A DNA stretch of 11,889 nt from Sphingomonas sp. (lineage in GTDB: Bacteria > Pseudomonadota > Alphaproteobacteria > Sphingomonadales > Sphingomonadaceae), in the NCBI GenBank assembly GCA_019747165.1, contig JAIERC010000497.1:1-11889 (forward strand). Direction: 5' to 3'. Of the stretch, positions 1 through 6,706 are shown piece after piece. Numbering within the stretch: position 1 is the stretch's first letter; the number at the start of each line of letters is the position of its first letter. A model generated the notes under the pieces. It had not been told where the DNA came from, ran no database searches, and was given only the letters and a program-made list of their open reading frames with translations. The position numbers and the translations under genes were made by a program.

Positions 1-191
1 CGTTGCAATGAGCGCGGCCTTAGCAAGCAGGCGCGCAAGGGGGAAGGGGGCGGCGCGCGCGAAGGACGTGGTTGGGAGTTTGGGGTGCAGAGGAGGCGGT
101 AGGAAAGCGCCGCCGATTAGCAGTGAGACAGGTTTCGGTATCGTTGACTGACCATTTTGCCATCCGCGACCAGTGGTAAGTGGCGATGCCG

Positions 192-1541
192 TCACTCAGT
201 TCGATTTAAGTGACCTAGCAACGCAATCGCCGCATCGATATCGCCATCCGTCGTCCGCCATGATGAAATGCTGAGCCGGGCGGCTGGTTGACCTTGCCAC
301 TGGGTCGAGCCGAACCATATCTGCCCTGTCGCCGCGGCGTTCTCGCGGATGCGCGTCATGCGGGCAGGGTCGCTTGTCGTGATCAGTACCTGATTGAGAA
401 CAACGTCGTTCAGCACGTCATACCCTGCATTGCGCAGACCATCCGCCAGACGCCGCGCCTGGCGACAATGGCGATCGACCAAATCTGCCACGCCATCGCG
501 GCCAAGCGAGCGCAATGCTGCCCAGATTGCCACGCCGCGCGCCCGGCGGGAAAACTCAAGCGTGCGGTTCTTTTGGGCCTCGGGTCCGGCGCTCGAATAA
601 CTTGCATCGCTGTCCATCGCCCCGGTCAGCGCGGCCTCGTCGCGGCAAATCGCCATCGCGCAATCATAGGGGGTGTTGAGCCATTTGTGGCCATCGACGG
701 TCCAGCTGTCGGCACCGTCGATTCCATTGGTAAGGTGGCGCGCCTCTGCTGATGCGCGCGCCCACAGCCCAAATGCGCCATCGACATGCACCCAACTGCC
801 GGCGGCACGTGCCTGCGGGATGATATCAGCAAATGGATCGAATTCGCCGGTGTTCACTTCGCCGGCCTGCAGACATAAAATGGTGCGATCGTCGAGCTTG
901 GGCAAGCGGGCAGGATCGATGCGACCACGCGCGTCGGTCGGCGCAATGATCAAACGACTGGTCCCGAAGCCAAGGACGCGGAGCGCCTTGATCATAGTGA
1001 TATGCGCCTTGTCCGATACAACGGCTTTTATCTCGCGAGCGCCGATCAAGCCGTCTTCGTCAAAATTCCAGCCGAGCCGAGCAAGCAGGTTTCGTCGCGC
1101 CGCTGTGACGCAGATCAACCCGCAAGCGCTTGCCGACGTGCCAAAACCGACCGCGCCATCGCGGGGCAGGTCGAGAATTTCAAGCAGCCAACGCGCTGCA
1201 ACCTCTTCGATCGCCGCGCCCCCCGGTGCGCCGATCTTGGTACTGGCGCTTTGATCCCAGGCGAGCACAATCCGCTCGGCTGCAGCGGCGATGGGGAGAC
1301 TGGCGCCGACGACAAAACCGAAATAGCGAGGGCCGTTACCGGCCACCGTTGCAGGCGAACCAAGGCCATCGAGCAGGGCCAGCGTTTCCGCTGGTGGTCG
1401 CCCATGATCCGGTAGCGCCTCATTGAATCCAGCAAGAGCCGCCAGCGCGTCGGCATCGGGGAACGCCCGCCGTGTGTTACACTCGGCCACAAAGCGGCGA
1501 CCGCGCGCATCCGCATCGGCAAGCAGATCAATTTCATTCAT
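192..1541 (-). CDS. PLP-dependent group II decarboxylase family protein
   Basis: This 449-aa protein has the fold-type I PLP enzyme layout of the group II (aromatic amino acid/glutamate) decarboxylases, often annotated as pyridoxal-dependent decarboxylase or aspartate aminotransferase family. Visible motifs are GTSASA at 134-139 (phosphate-binding loop), H180 in SDKAHITMIKA (the usual ring-stacking histidine), D254 in HVDGAFG (pairs with the pyridine nitrogen) and K286 in DGHKWLNTP (Schiff-base lysine). All catalytic residues expected for the family are present, so the enzyme should be active. The substrate cannot be read from the sequence; decarboxylation of an aromatic or acidic amino acid is an inference. 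The ATG at 1541 has a modest GGAAG ribosome binding site about 8 nt upstream. The gene is divergent from a LysR regulator 139 bp away, which probably controls it through the repeats at 1638-1683. Confidence 0.9.
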   Translation of the reverse strand: MNEIDLLADADARGRRFVAECNTRRAFPDADALAALAGFNEALPDHGRPPAETLALLDGLGSPATVAGNGPRYFGFVVGASLPIAAAAERIVLAWDQSASTKIGAPGGAAIEEVAARWLLEILDLPRDGAVGFGTSASACGLICVTAARRNLLARLGWNFDEDGLIGAREIKAVVSDKAHITMIKALRVLGFGTSRLIIAPTDARGRIDPARLPKLDDRTILCLQAGEVNTGEFDPFADIIPQARAAGSWVHVDGAFGLWARASAEARHLTNGIDGADSWTVDGHKWLNTPYDCAMAICRDEAALTGAMDSDASYSSAGPEAQKNRTLEFSRRARGVAIWAALRSLGRDGVADLVDRHCRQARRLADGLRNAGYDVLNDVVLNQVLITTSDPARMTRIRENAAATGQIWFGSTQWQGQPAARLSISSWRTTDGDIDAAIALLGHLNRTE

Positions 1542-1637
1542 TGGCGATCTTCCCGTATGATTTTCGGCGAGGTGCTTTCCTGACCTAGATCGACTTTTGA
1601 GGCAGGGAGGACCAATTCAAAAATGCCGGTCGAGCAA

Positions 1638-1683
1638 TCGAACTGGCTCATGTCTCGACTGCATGATATCGAACTGGATCATG
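1638..1683. promoter_or_regulatory. Repeat array, candidate LysR operator
   Basis: The divergent intergenic region contains TCGAACTGGCTCATG at 1638-1652 and TCGAACTGGATCATG at 1669-1683, which match at 14 of 15 positions and start 31 bp apart, close to three helical turns. Between them lies a shorter related copy, TCGACTGCATG, at 1655-1665. An inverted pair CATGAT-N10-ATCATG (1662-1667 and 1678-1683) is embedded in the array. The last copy overlaps the chosen ATG of the LysR gene. The array lies roughly 100-140 bp upstream of the decarboxylase ATG. This fits a LysR protein that activates the decarboxylase gene and represses itself, but binding is inferred. Confidence 0.55.
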
Positions 1684-2580
1684 AGATCATCGCCCCTGCT
1701 GCCGTCCCTGCCAGCGCTCCGTGCCTTTGCAGCTGTAGGCCGATTGGGTAGTTTTCGCCGCGCGGGTGAGGAGTTACTGATCACGCAAAGCGCGGTCAGC
1801 CATCACATTCGGGTGCTTGAGACAGCATTGGGGTTGCGGCTGTTCGACCGTCACGCCCGAACCATCTCGCTGACGCCCGTCGGGGAGCGCTATCTCGATC
1901 GCGTCTCGGCTGCCTTTGCGATGATCGAGGAAGCGACGGCTTCGGCCACGGCTGCTATTGGCCTTCAGCGTGTGGTAGTGTCTTTGCTGCCATCCTTTGC
2001 GGCGACCTGGCTGCTTCCACGGTTGGCGCAGTTCCGGTCCGATCATCCGACGATCGATCTGGTGCTCGATCCCACGCTGCGGCTAGTCGATCTCGCGGGC
2101 GGCGAGGCCGATCTGGCGATCCGATACGGGGATGGCAGCTGGACGGGGTGCACGGCCGAACTGTTGATGAGCGAGCAACTCGCCCCGGTCGGCAGCCCGG
2201 CCTTTGCTGAGCGCGCAGGCATCGCCGATCCCGGCGACGTATTGGGCCATCTTTGGCTCCACACGCGCAGCAATGTCGACTGGCATATCTGGGAGGAAGC
2301 CGTCGGGATCGATAGTCGGCGGGCGCAGCACCTCGCGCTAGCCGATTACAATATCGTGCTGCAGGCAGCGATTGACGGTCAGGGGATTGCGATGGGCCGA
2401 TTGCGTCAAATCGCCTCGAAGATCGAAAGCGGTGCGCTGGTGGTGGTTTCAGCGCCCGTGGTCGAATATACCGGGATTGGCCATTGGCTGCTCCTGCCCG
2501 AACGTCGGGGACTCTCTCAACCAGCCGCGCTTTTCGCGGCGTGGCTACGCCAGGAAGTGCAGAAAAGCATATCCGATTGA
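1681..2580 (+). CDS. LysR-family transcriptional regulator, GcvA-like
   Basis: This 299-aa protein, counted from the ATG at 1681, is the usual length for LysR regulators. The N-terminal winged helix-turn-helix covers about residues 7-65, beginning LPALRAFAAVGRLGSF and continuing through the recognition helix (ITQSAVSHHIRVLE) to LTPVGERYL. The substrate-binding domain follows from about residue 92 and contains DLAIRYGDG, typical of the GcvA subgroup. The reading frame stays open to a TTG at 1597 and includes another ATG at 1663. I prefer 1681 because family members begin a few residues before the LPxLxALRAF motif. No Shine-Dalgarno precedes any candidate start. The gene is divergent from the PLP enzyme and convergent with fadD, with 35 bp between stop codons and no clear terminator. 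It probably senses the substrate or product of the neighbouring enzyme. Confidence 0.9.
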   Translation: MRSSPLLPSLPALRAFAAVGRLGSFRRAGEELLITQSAVSHHIRVLETALGLRLFDRHARTISLTPVGERYLDRVSAAFAMIEEATASATAAIGLQRVVVSLLPSFAATWLLPRLAQFRSDHPTIDLVLDPTLRLVDLAGGEADLAIRYGDGSWTGCTAELLMSEQLAPVGSPAFAERAGIADPGDVLGHLWLHTRSNVDWHIWEEAVGIDSRRAQHLALADYNIVLQAAIDGQGIAMGRLRQIASKIESGALVVVSAPVVEYTGIGHWLLLPERRGLSQPAALFAAWLRQEVQKSISD

Positions 2581-2615
2581 TCGAAACCTATCCGTTACGA
2601 TCAAATCAGCGATGT

Positions 2616-4304
2616 TCACCCCAGCACCTCAGCCACCAGATCCTTGCGGCTCAGCTTGCCGATCATCGTCTTGGGCATCGTGTCACGCACGACCACGGCG
2701 TCGACTTGCTCGACCTTGCCGATCTGCGGGTTCAGCCAGGCTGTCAGCGCCTCGCCGGTCGTATCGGCACCCTCGTTCAGCGTGACATAGGCGCGCGGGT
2801 GTTCGCCGCGATAGCTGTCGGGGATGCCGATCACCAACGCCTCCTTCACCGCGGGGTGTTGGTACAGCACCGCCTCGATCTGGCTGGGGAAGACCTTGAA
2901 ACCGCCAACTGAGATCATGTCCTTCAGCCGGTCGACGATCTTGACGAAGCCATCGGCGTCGATCTGGCCGACATCGCCGGTGCGCAGCCATTTGGTGCCA
3001 TCGGTGTCGATCACAAAGACATCGGCGTCCGCATCGGGGCGGTTCCAATAGCCTTTCATGATCTGCGGCCCGGCGACCAGGATTTCGCCGGGTTCGCCCG
3101 CCTGGACGGGAAGCGAGGGGTTTTCCTTGTCGACCAGGCGGATGCGTGTGGCGGGCAGCGGCTGGCCGATCGTCCCGGTCTTGCCCTCCCCCAGATAGGG
3201 ATTGGCCGACACGACCCCGGAAGATTCTGACAGGCCATAGCCTTCAACCAGCCGGGCCTTGGTCACCTGTTCAAATTTGGTGCGCAGTTCGCTGGGCAGC
3301 GGTGCGCCGCCCGATATGCAGACGCGCAGGCACGAAAAATCGGTCTTGCCGATCTTGGGATGATCGAGCAGCGCCTGGTACATGGTCGGCACGCCAGGCA
3401 GCGACGTCGCCTTGGTGCGGGTGATCGCGGCGAGAGCCTGCGCGGCATTGAAGCGCGGCAGCATCACGATGCAGCCGCCCGACACCACCGTCCTATTGAG
3501 CACACAGGTATTGGCGAAGACATGGAACAGTGGCAGCACGCCCAGAATGCGGTCTTCCATGCCGGGTTCGGGGTCGATCGCGTTGACCTGGCGGGCATTG
3601 GCGGTGAGGTTCTGGTGAGTCAGCATCGCCCCCTTGGGGCTGCCCGTGGTGCCGCCGGTATATTGGATCAGCGCAACATCATTTTCCGGATCGATCGGCG
3701 CGGGGGGCAATTGGCCGTCATTATCGATCAGCTTCGAAAAGGCGGTTATGCGCGAATCGGTGGGCTTCTTGGCCACATCCTTCTGGCTAAACAATCGATA
3801 GAGGATTGATTTGCCTGGCGGCAGCGCGCCCGCCACCGATCCGACGATCAGGCGTTCGAGCGCGCTTTCTTCCAGTACTTTGAGCGCGGTGGGCAGCAGC
3901 GCCGACGCCGAAATGGTGAAAAGCGCGCGGGTGCCCGAATCCGCTACCTGATGGGCAAGTTCGGCCGGGGAATAAAGCGGCGAGAAATTCACTACCGTCG
4001 CGCCGAGTTTCAATATCCCGTAATAAGCGGCCAGATAATGCGGCACATTGGGCAGGAACAGGCCGATCCGGTCGCCGGGACCATAGCCAAGCGCCTTCAG
4101 CCCCTTGGCCACCCGATTGGCCCCGTCGAGTGTCTCGGCAAAACTATAATGCCGACCAAGGAAATCGATCAGCGGGGCCCTGCCGCCTTTCGCCGCCGCC
4201 GAATCGAACATCGCGACCATTGATAAGGGGGCAAAGGCCTGATCCCAGGTTCCGGGGTGACGATAGGCGTGGCGCCACGCATTTTCTGGTTCGCAATCGA
4301 TCAT
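2616..4304 (-). CDS. fadD: Long-chain fatty acid--CoA ligase (FadD type)
   Basis: This 562-aa ANL-superfamily adenylating enzyme activates fatty acids: acid + ATP + CoA gives acyl-CoA + AMP + PPi, feeding beta-oxidation or lipid synthesis. Its length matches E. coli FadD (about 561 aa). Signature motifs are the phosphate-binding loop YTGGTTGSPKG (215-225), GYGLSESS (355-362), RTGD (441-444, ribose-binding Asp), the hinge region DRLKDMISVGGFKVFP (458-473) and the catalytic lysine K550 in PKTMIGK. The N-terminal region aligns in style with FadD (PLSMVAMFD resembling SLVDMFE), which supports the ATG at 4304 although no Shine-Dalgarno precedes it. A weak -35/-10 pair (TTGCAC, 17 bp, TACACC) would place the transcript start at or next to the ATG, suggesting a leaderless mRNA. 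Two palindromes cover this promoter. It could be a medium-chain or specialised acyl-CoA ligase; chain length cannot be read from the sequence. Confidence 0.92.
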   Translation of the reverse strand: MIDCEPENAWRHAYRHPGTWDQAFAPLSMVAMFDSAAAKGGRAPLIDFLGRHYSFAETLDGANRVAKGLKALGYGPGDRIGLFLPNVPHYLAAYYGILKLGATVVNFSPLYSPAELAHQVADSGTRALFTISASALLPTALKVLEESALERLIVGSVAGALPPGKSILYRLFSQKDVAKKPTDSRITAFSKLIDNDGQLPPAPIDPENDVALIQYTGGTTGSPKGAMLTHQNLTANARQVNAIDPEPGMEDRILGVLPLFHVFANTCVLNRTVVSGGCIVMLPRFNAAQALAAITRTKATSLPGVPTMYQALLDHPKIGKTDFSCLRVCISGGAPLPSELRTKFEQVTKARLVEGYGLSESSGVVSANPYLGEGKTGTIGQPLPATRIRLVDKENPSLPVQAGEPGEILVAGPQIMKGYWNRPDADADVFVIDTDGTKWLRTGDVGQIDADGFVKIVDRLKDMISVGGFKVFPSQIEAVLYQHPAVKEALVIGIPDSYRGEHPRAYVTLNEGADTTGEALTAWLNPQIGKVEQVDAVVVRDTMPKTMIGKLSRKDLVAEVLG

Positions 4305-4338
4305 TTACAGCGGTGTAAGCACCGTCACGTTACGGTGC
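4305..4338. promoter_or_regulatory. Twin palindromes at the fadD start, candidate operator
   Basis: Two dyads abut immediately upstream of the fadD ATG. The first is TTACA-GCGG-TGTAA at 4305-4318. The second, at 4319-4338, has 7-bp arms (GCACCGT and ACGGTGC) around a 6-bp centre that is itself ACGT-symmetric, so only one of its ten base pairs is mismatched. Together they would cover the spacer, -10 and start site of the weak promoter seen here. This is where a TetR- or GntR-type repressor responsive to acyl-CoA would be expected for a fadD gene. The regulator is not in the window. Confidence 0.5.
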
Positions 4339-4371
4339 AAGCCAGCCTGACTGTCATCAACGATGATTGCT

Positions 4372-4569
4372 TCAGATGAAGCGCTTGGCGGTCCAGGTGA
4401 CGAGCAGCGACACGGCCATGACGCCAATATCGACCGCCGCACTCACTTGCTGCGGCGCGCGGTCGCCGGCCTCATGCGTCATGATCCGGATATCAGCGGA
4501 TGGGTGCCGCAGCGATACAATCGCCAGCAGCGCAACAAATCCAGCCAGTACAATACGACGATTACGCAT
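4372..4569 (-). CDS. Small membrane or secreted protein, 65 aa, unknown
   Basis: I do not recognise this family. The 65-aa product has a basic N-terminus (MRNRR) followed by a hydrophobic stretch at about residues 6-20, which could be a signal peptide or membrane anchor. A polar segment at 21-45 contains IRIMTHEAGD. A second hydrophobic stretch at about 46-58 (IGVMAVSLLVTW) leads to a basic C-terminus. The best evidence that it is real is a perfect AGGAGG at 4580-4585, 10 nt before the ATG, the strongest ribosome binding site in the window. A possible promoter (TTGTGT, 17 bp, TAAATA; 4593-4621) lies upstream. It sits on the same strand between the diguanylate cyclase (60-bp gap) and fadD (67-bp gap), so it could be co-transcribed with either. 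Nothing in its sequence indicates a function. Confidence 0.65.
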   Translation of the reverse strand: MRNRRIVLAGFVALLAIVSLRHPSADIRIMTHEAGDRAPQQVSAAVDIGVMAVSLLVTWTAKRFI

Positions 4570-4629
4570 GGCGCATCGACCTCCTGACTCGATATTTACC
4601 TTAATCGTTCAGCGCACACAAGATGATGC

Positions 4630-6327
4630 TTAGGCGGCAAGTGCCATGTTGTGGCGCGCGCAATCGCGCCCTTCGGTCTTGGCGGCAAACAGCGCGCGAT
4701 CGGCCCGGCGATAGAGTTTTTTCCAGTCAATCTCACTGGTTAGCGGTCCGGTGCTGGTGCCGATGCTGGCGGTAACGGTGAGATCGAACGGCATGCGTTC
4801 TGCGCGCAGCCGATCAAGAATCGCGTTGGCTTCGATTGGCGTACCAGCCGGCAGGACGATGGCAAATTCCTCGCCGCCAATCCGCGCCACCAGCGCTTCT
4901 GCGGGCAGTGATGCCCGCAGCGATCGGGCGAACACACGCAGGACTTCGTCGCCGCCATCATGGCCGATCGTCTCGTTGACGGCCTTGAAATGATCGAGAT
5001 CGGCAATCATCAGCACATGCTCGCCATCGCGCCCGATCGCCCGATCCAGAAAGGATCGGCGATTGAGCAGGCCGGTCAGCGGATCGGTATCGGCCAGGGC
5101 GCGAGCCGCGAGTTCCTGCACGCGGGCATCGTCGCGTTCGCGGCTCAGCATGCGGATGCGATAGGATATCGCCAGCGACGACAACAGCGCTTCACTGGTC
5201 ATCGCCAGGATTGTCGAGTTATCGACCCAGAAGCTCCAGTTGAGAAGATTGAGGCTGTTGGCCACGCGCAGCCCGGCGAAGATGATCGGGGCGGCCCAGG
5301 TAATCGCGAAGACCCGCAAATAGCTGCTCTTTGCCCGCCACGCTCGCCAGAGCACCGCAGGGATCAGCGCGACCATCGCCAGGAAGGAGAAAGCAAAGAA
5401 TTTGTGGAGGGCCAGCGCTTGCCAGGGGACCAGCAGGGCGAAACTCACGCCGCTGGTCATCAGCAAAACCGTCACCAGTCGCGTCGCCACGCCGATCCAG
5501 CCGGCAAAGACGCGCGGCTCGAAATAGCTGCGTGCGAAGAGCAGCGCCAGGCTCGCCGACGACGACAGCATCAGATAGTTGATCCGAATGCGGTCCATAT
5601 CCGGCATGGACGGCCACAGCCATGCCAGGGCGCCCGATGATGACAGGGTGTAGATCATCAAGGTAACGACCATCAGGCAGTAGATGATCTGGAAATCATG
5701 CTTCATCGCCCGCCACATCGCCAGATTATGCACCAGCAACGCGATGCATAAGCCGCCAAAAGCGGCATAGAGCGCCGCCATGAACAGGTTATTGCGCGCG
5801 CTTTCCTCGCTTGTCGCTGTCTGCGCGCCGACGACGATCCCGCGCAGATTCGATGCGCCTTCGATTTTCCAGAGCAGCTGGACCAGCGGCGCAGGACGCG
5901 CGGGGATCGCTTGTTCGACAATCGCCCCAAGCTGAAGGTGGCGCGAGATATCGCTGCGACCCAGCGGTAGCGCCACAATCGCTCCATCGGCAAAGCGGGC
6001 ATAGAGCGTCGAATGGCGTTGCCAGATGGCGGCGGTCCGCACGCTTAGCGGTGTGGTTGCACGGGCGCTGTTCGGCATATGGGATGCGAGTACCCAGAAA
6101 TCACCGCGGCCAAATTCGGTCTGTGCAGTGCTGCAATCAAACGCAGCAGGTGATCGGAAAAGCCGGTCTGGCACGTCGCCCGACGCGATCGGCTTGATAC
6201 ACAGTTTCAGTGGCGCGCTGCCCAGGCCAATTTGCGCTGCCGCCGGGGTCGCCAAGCCAATGATGCCCACCATCAATATCAACAGGTAAAGGGAAGAGAT
6301 GAATCGATAGGCTAAGCGGAAGATCAT
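4630..6327 (-). CDS. Membrane diguanylate cyclase, 7TMR-DISM sensor + GGDEF
   Basis: This 565-aa protein should make cyclic di-GMP from two GTP in response to an extracytoplasmic signal. A signal peptide ending near PAAAQ (residues 28-32) precedes a periplasmic 7TMR-DISM type 2-like domain (about 35-170) with two cysteines, C43 and C65, that could form a disulfide. Seven hydrophobic segments follow at about 180-203, 213-237, 249-267, 274-297, 306-327, 335-357 and 370-388. A short helical linker leads to the GGDEF domain (about 410-558). This has DPLTGLLNRR, the metal site D443 and D445 in IADLDHFK, HDGGDE, and an intact GGEEF at 484-488. The inhibitory RxxD I-site is missing: the equivalent residues 475-478 are PAEA. 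No EAL domain is present. The ATG at 6327 has no Shine-Dalgarno, but a TATATC at 6334-6339 ends 6 nt before it, suggesting a leaderless transcript. Confidence 0.93.
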   Translation of the reverse strand: MIFRLAYRFISSLYLLILMVGIIGLATPAAAQIGLGSAPLKLCIKPIASGDVPDRLFRSPAAFDCSTAQTEFGRGDFWVLASHMPNSARATTPLSVRTAAIWQRHSTLYARFADGAIVALPLGRSDISRHLQLGAIVEQAIPARPAPLVQLLWKIEGASNLRGIVVGAQTATSEESARNNLFMAALYAAFGGLCIALLVHNLAMWRAMKHDFQIIYCLMVVTLMIYTLSSSGALAWLWPSMPDMDRIRINYLMLSSSASLALLFARSYFEPRVFAGWIGVATRLVTVLLMTSGVSFALLVPWQALALHKFFAFSFLAMVALIPAVLWRAWRAKSSYLRVFAITWAAPIIFAGLRVANSLNLLNWSFWVDNSTILAMTSEALLSSLAISYRIRMLSRERDDARVQELAARALADTDPLTGLLNRRSFLDRAIGRDGEHVLMIADLDHFKAVNETIGHDGGDEVLRVFARSLRASLPAEALVARIGGEEFAIVLPAGTPIEANAILDRLRAERMPFDLTVTASIGTSTGPLTSEIDWKKLYRRADRALFAAKTEGRDCARHNMALAA

Positions 6328-6333
6328 CCGGCA

Positions 6334-6379
6334 GATATAAAGTGGCTATGGCAAAGATTGAGTAAAGATTGGCGCCAAT
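6334..6379 (-). promoter_or_regulatory. Cyclase promoter with 11-bp-period direct repeats
   Basis: Read on the minus strand, CAATCTTT occurs at 6371-6364 and again at 6360-6353, an exact 8-bp direct repeat with an 11-bp period. A TATATC that could serve as -10 lies at 6339-6334, 13 bp downstream of the proximal repeat, with no recognisable -35. Direct repeats of one helical turn replacing the -35 are typical of PhoB/OmpR-family activator sites. The distal copy overlaps a perfect 12-bp palindrome, ATTGGCGCCAAT (6368-6379), which could bind a second regulator. The role is inferred from geometry alone. Confidence 0.4.
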
Positions 6380-6667
6380 TAGATGGCGGTGGCACCATGG
6401 CCGCAACGCCGCACGGGAGTGTCAGGGCCGGTCTGAAGACGCTGTTTATGCGAATCGGACTGACCATCCAGCGCTGCGACCGCTACGTGCCCTAGCGCTG
6501 CACCCACGCGTCGGGCGCGCTGACGCCGCGCATCGTTAAGCGCCGCGTCGCTTCACGCGCGATCAATGCGGCTGATGGCGATGTTGGGACGGTCATCCGG
6601 CGTCCAAAACCGGCCAGCGGCGCGGATAAGCCGGCCATCAATGCGCGTGCGATGGGATAGCGTTCAT
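6340..6667. other. Intergenic gap with no supported gene
   Basis: Apart from the repeats near the cyclase promoter, I see no gene here that I can support. Short open frames exist on both strands (for example a 32-codon ATG frame at 6397 on the plus strand), but they lack ribosome binding sites and recognisable motifs. A 36-codon minus-strand frame ending at a TGA at 6553-6555 encodes a protein-like stretch including AAGRFWTPDDRPNIAISR but has no start codon. It may be the decayed end of a lost gene. The octamer AGCGCTGC is repeated near 6471 and 6494. Confidence 0.4.
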
Positions 6668-6700
6668 CGGCGCGAGGGGAACCTCGTTCCCCTCGCGCCG
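6668..6700 (-). terminator. Strong hairpin downstream of clpA
   Basis: A perfect 14-bp stem (arms 6668-6681 and 6687-6700) encloses a 5-nt loop, beginning only 6 nt after the clpA stop codon. It is very GC-rich and should be highly stable. No T-run follows it on either strand, so it is not a textbook intrinsic terminator. It may end clpA transcription with Rho or protect the 3' end of the mRNA from exonucleases. Confidence 0.6.
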
Positions 6701-6706
6701 AGACTG

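Noticed and set aside
39..85. G-runs (39-43, 46-50, 74-76, 82-85) that could form a G-quadruplex
   Set aside because: The middle loop is over 20 nt and the sequence is generally GC-rich; the signal is weak.
1..152. Plus-strand open frame entering from the left edge, with an internal ATG at 8, ending at a TGA near 152
   Set aside because: It uses AGG and GGG codons unlike its neighbours and shows no recognisable motif. It could be the tail of a gene outside the window but cannot be supported.
2581..2615. Possible bidirectional terminator between convergent lysR and fadD
   Set aside because: No stem longer than a few base pairs and no T-run can be found in the 35-bp gap.
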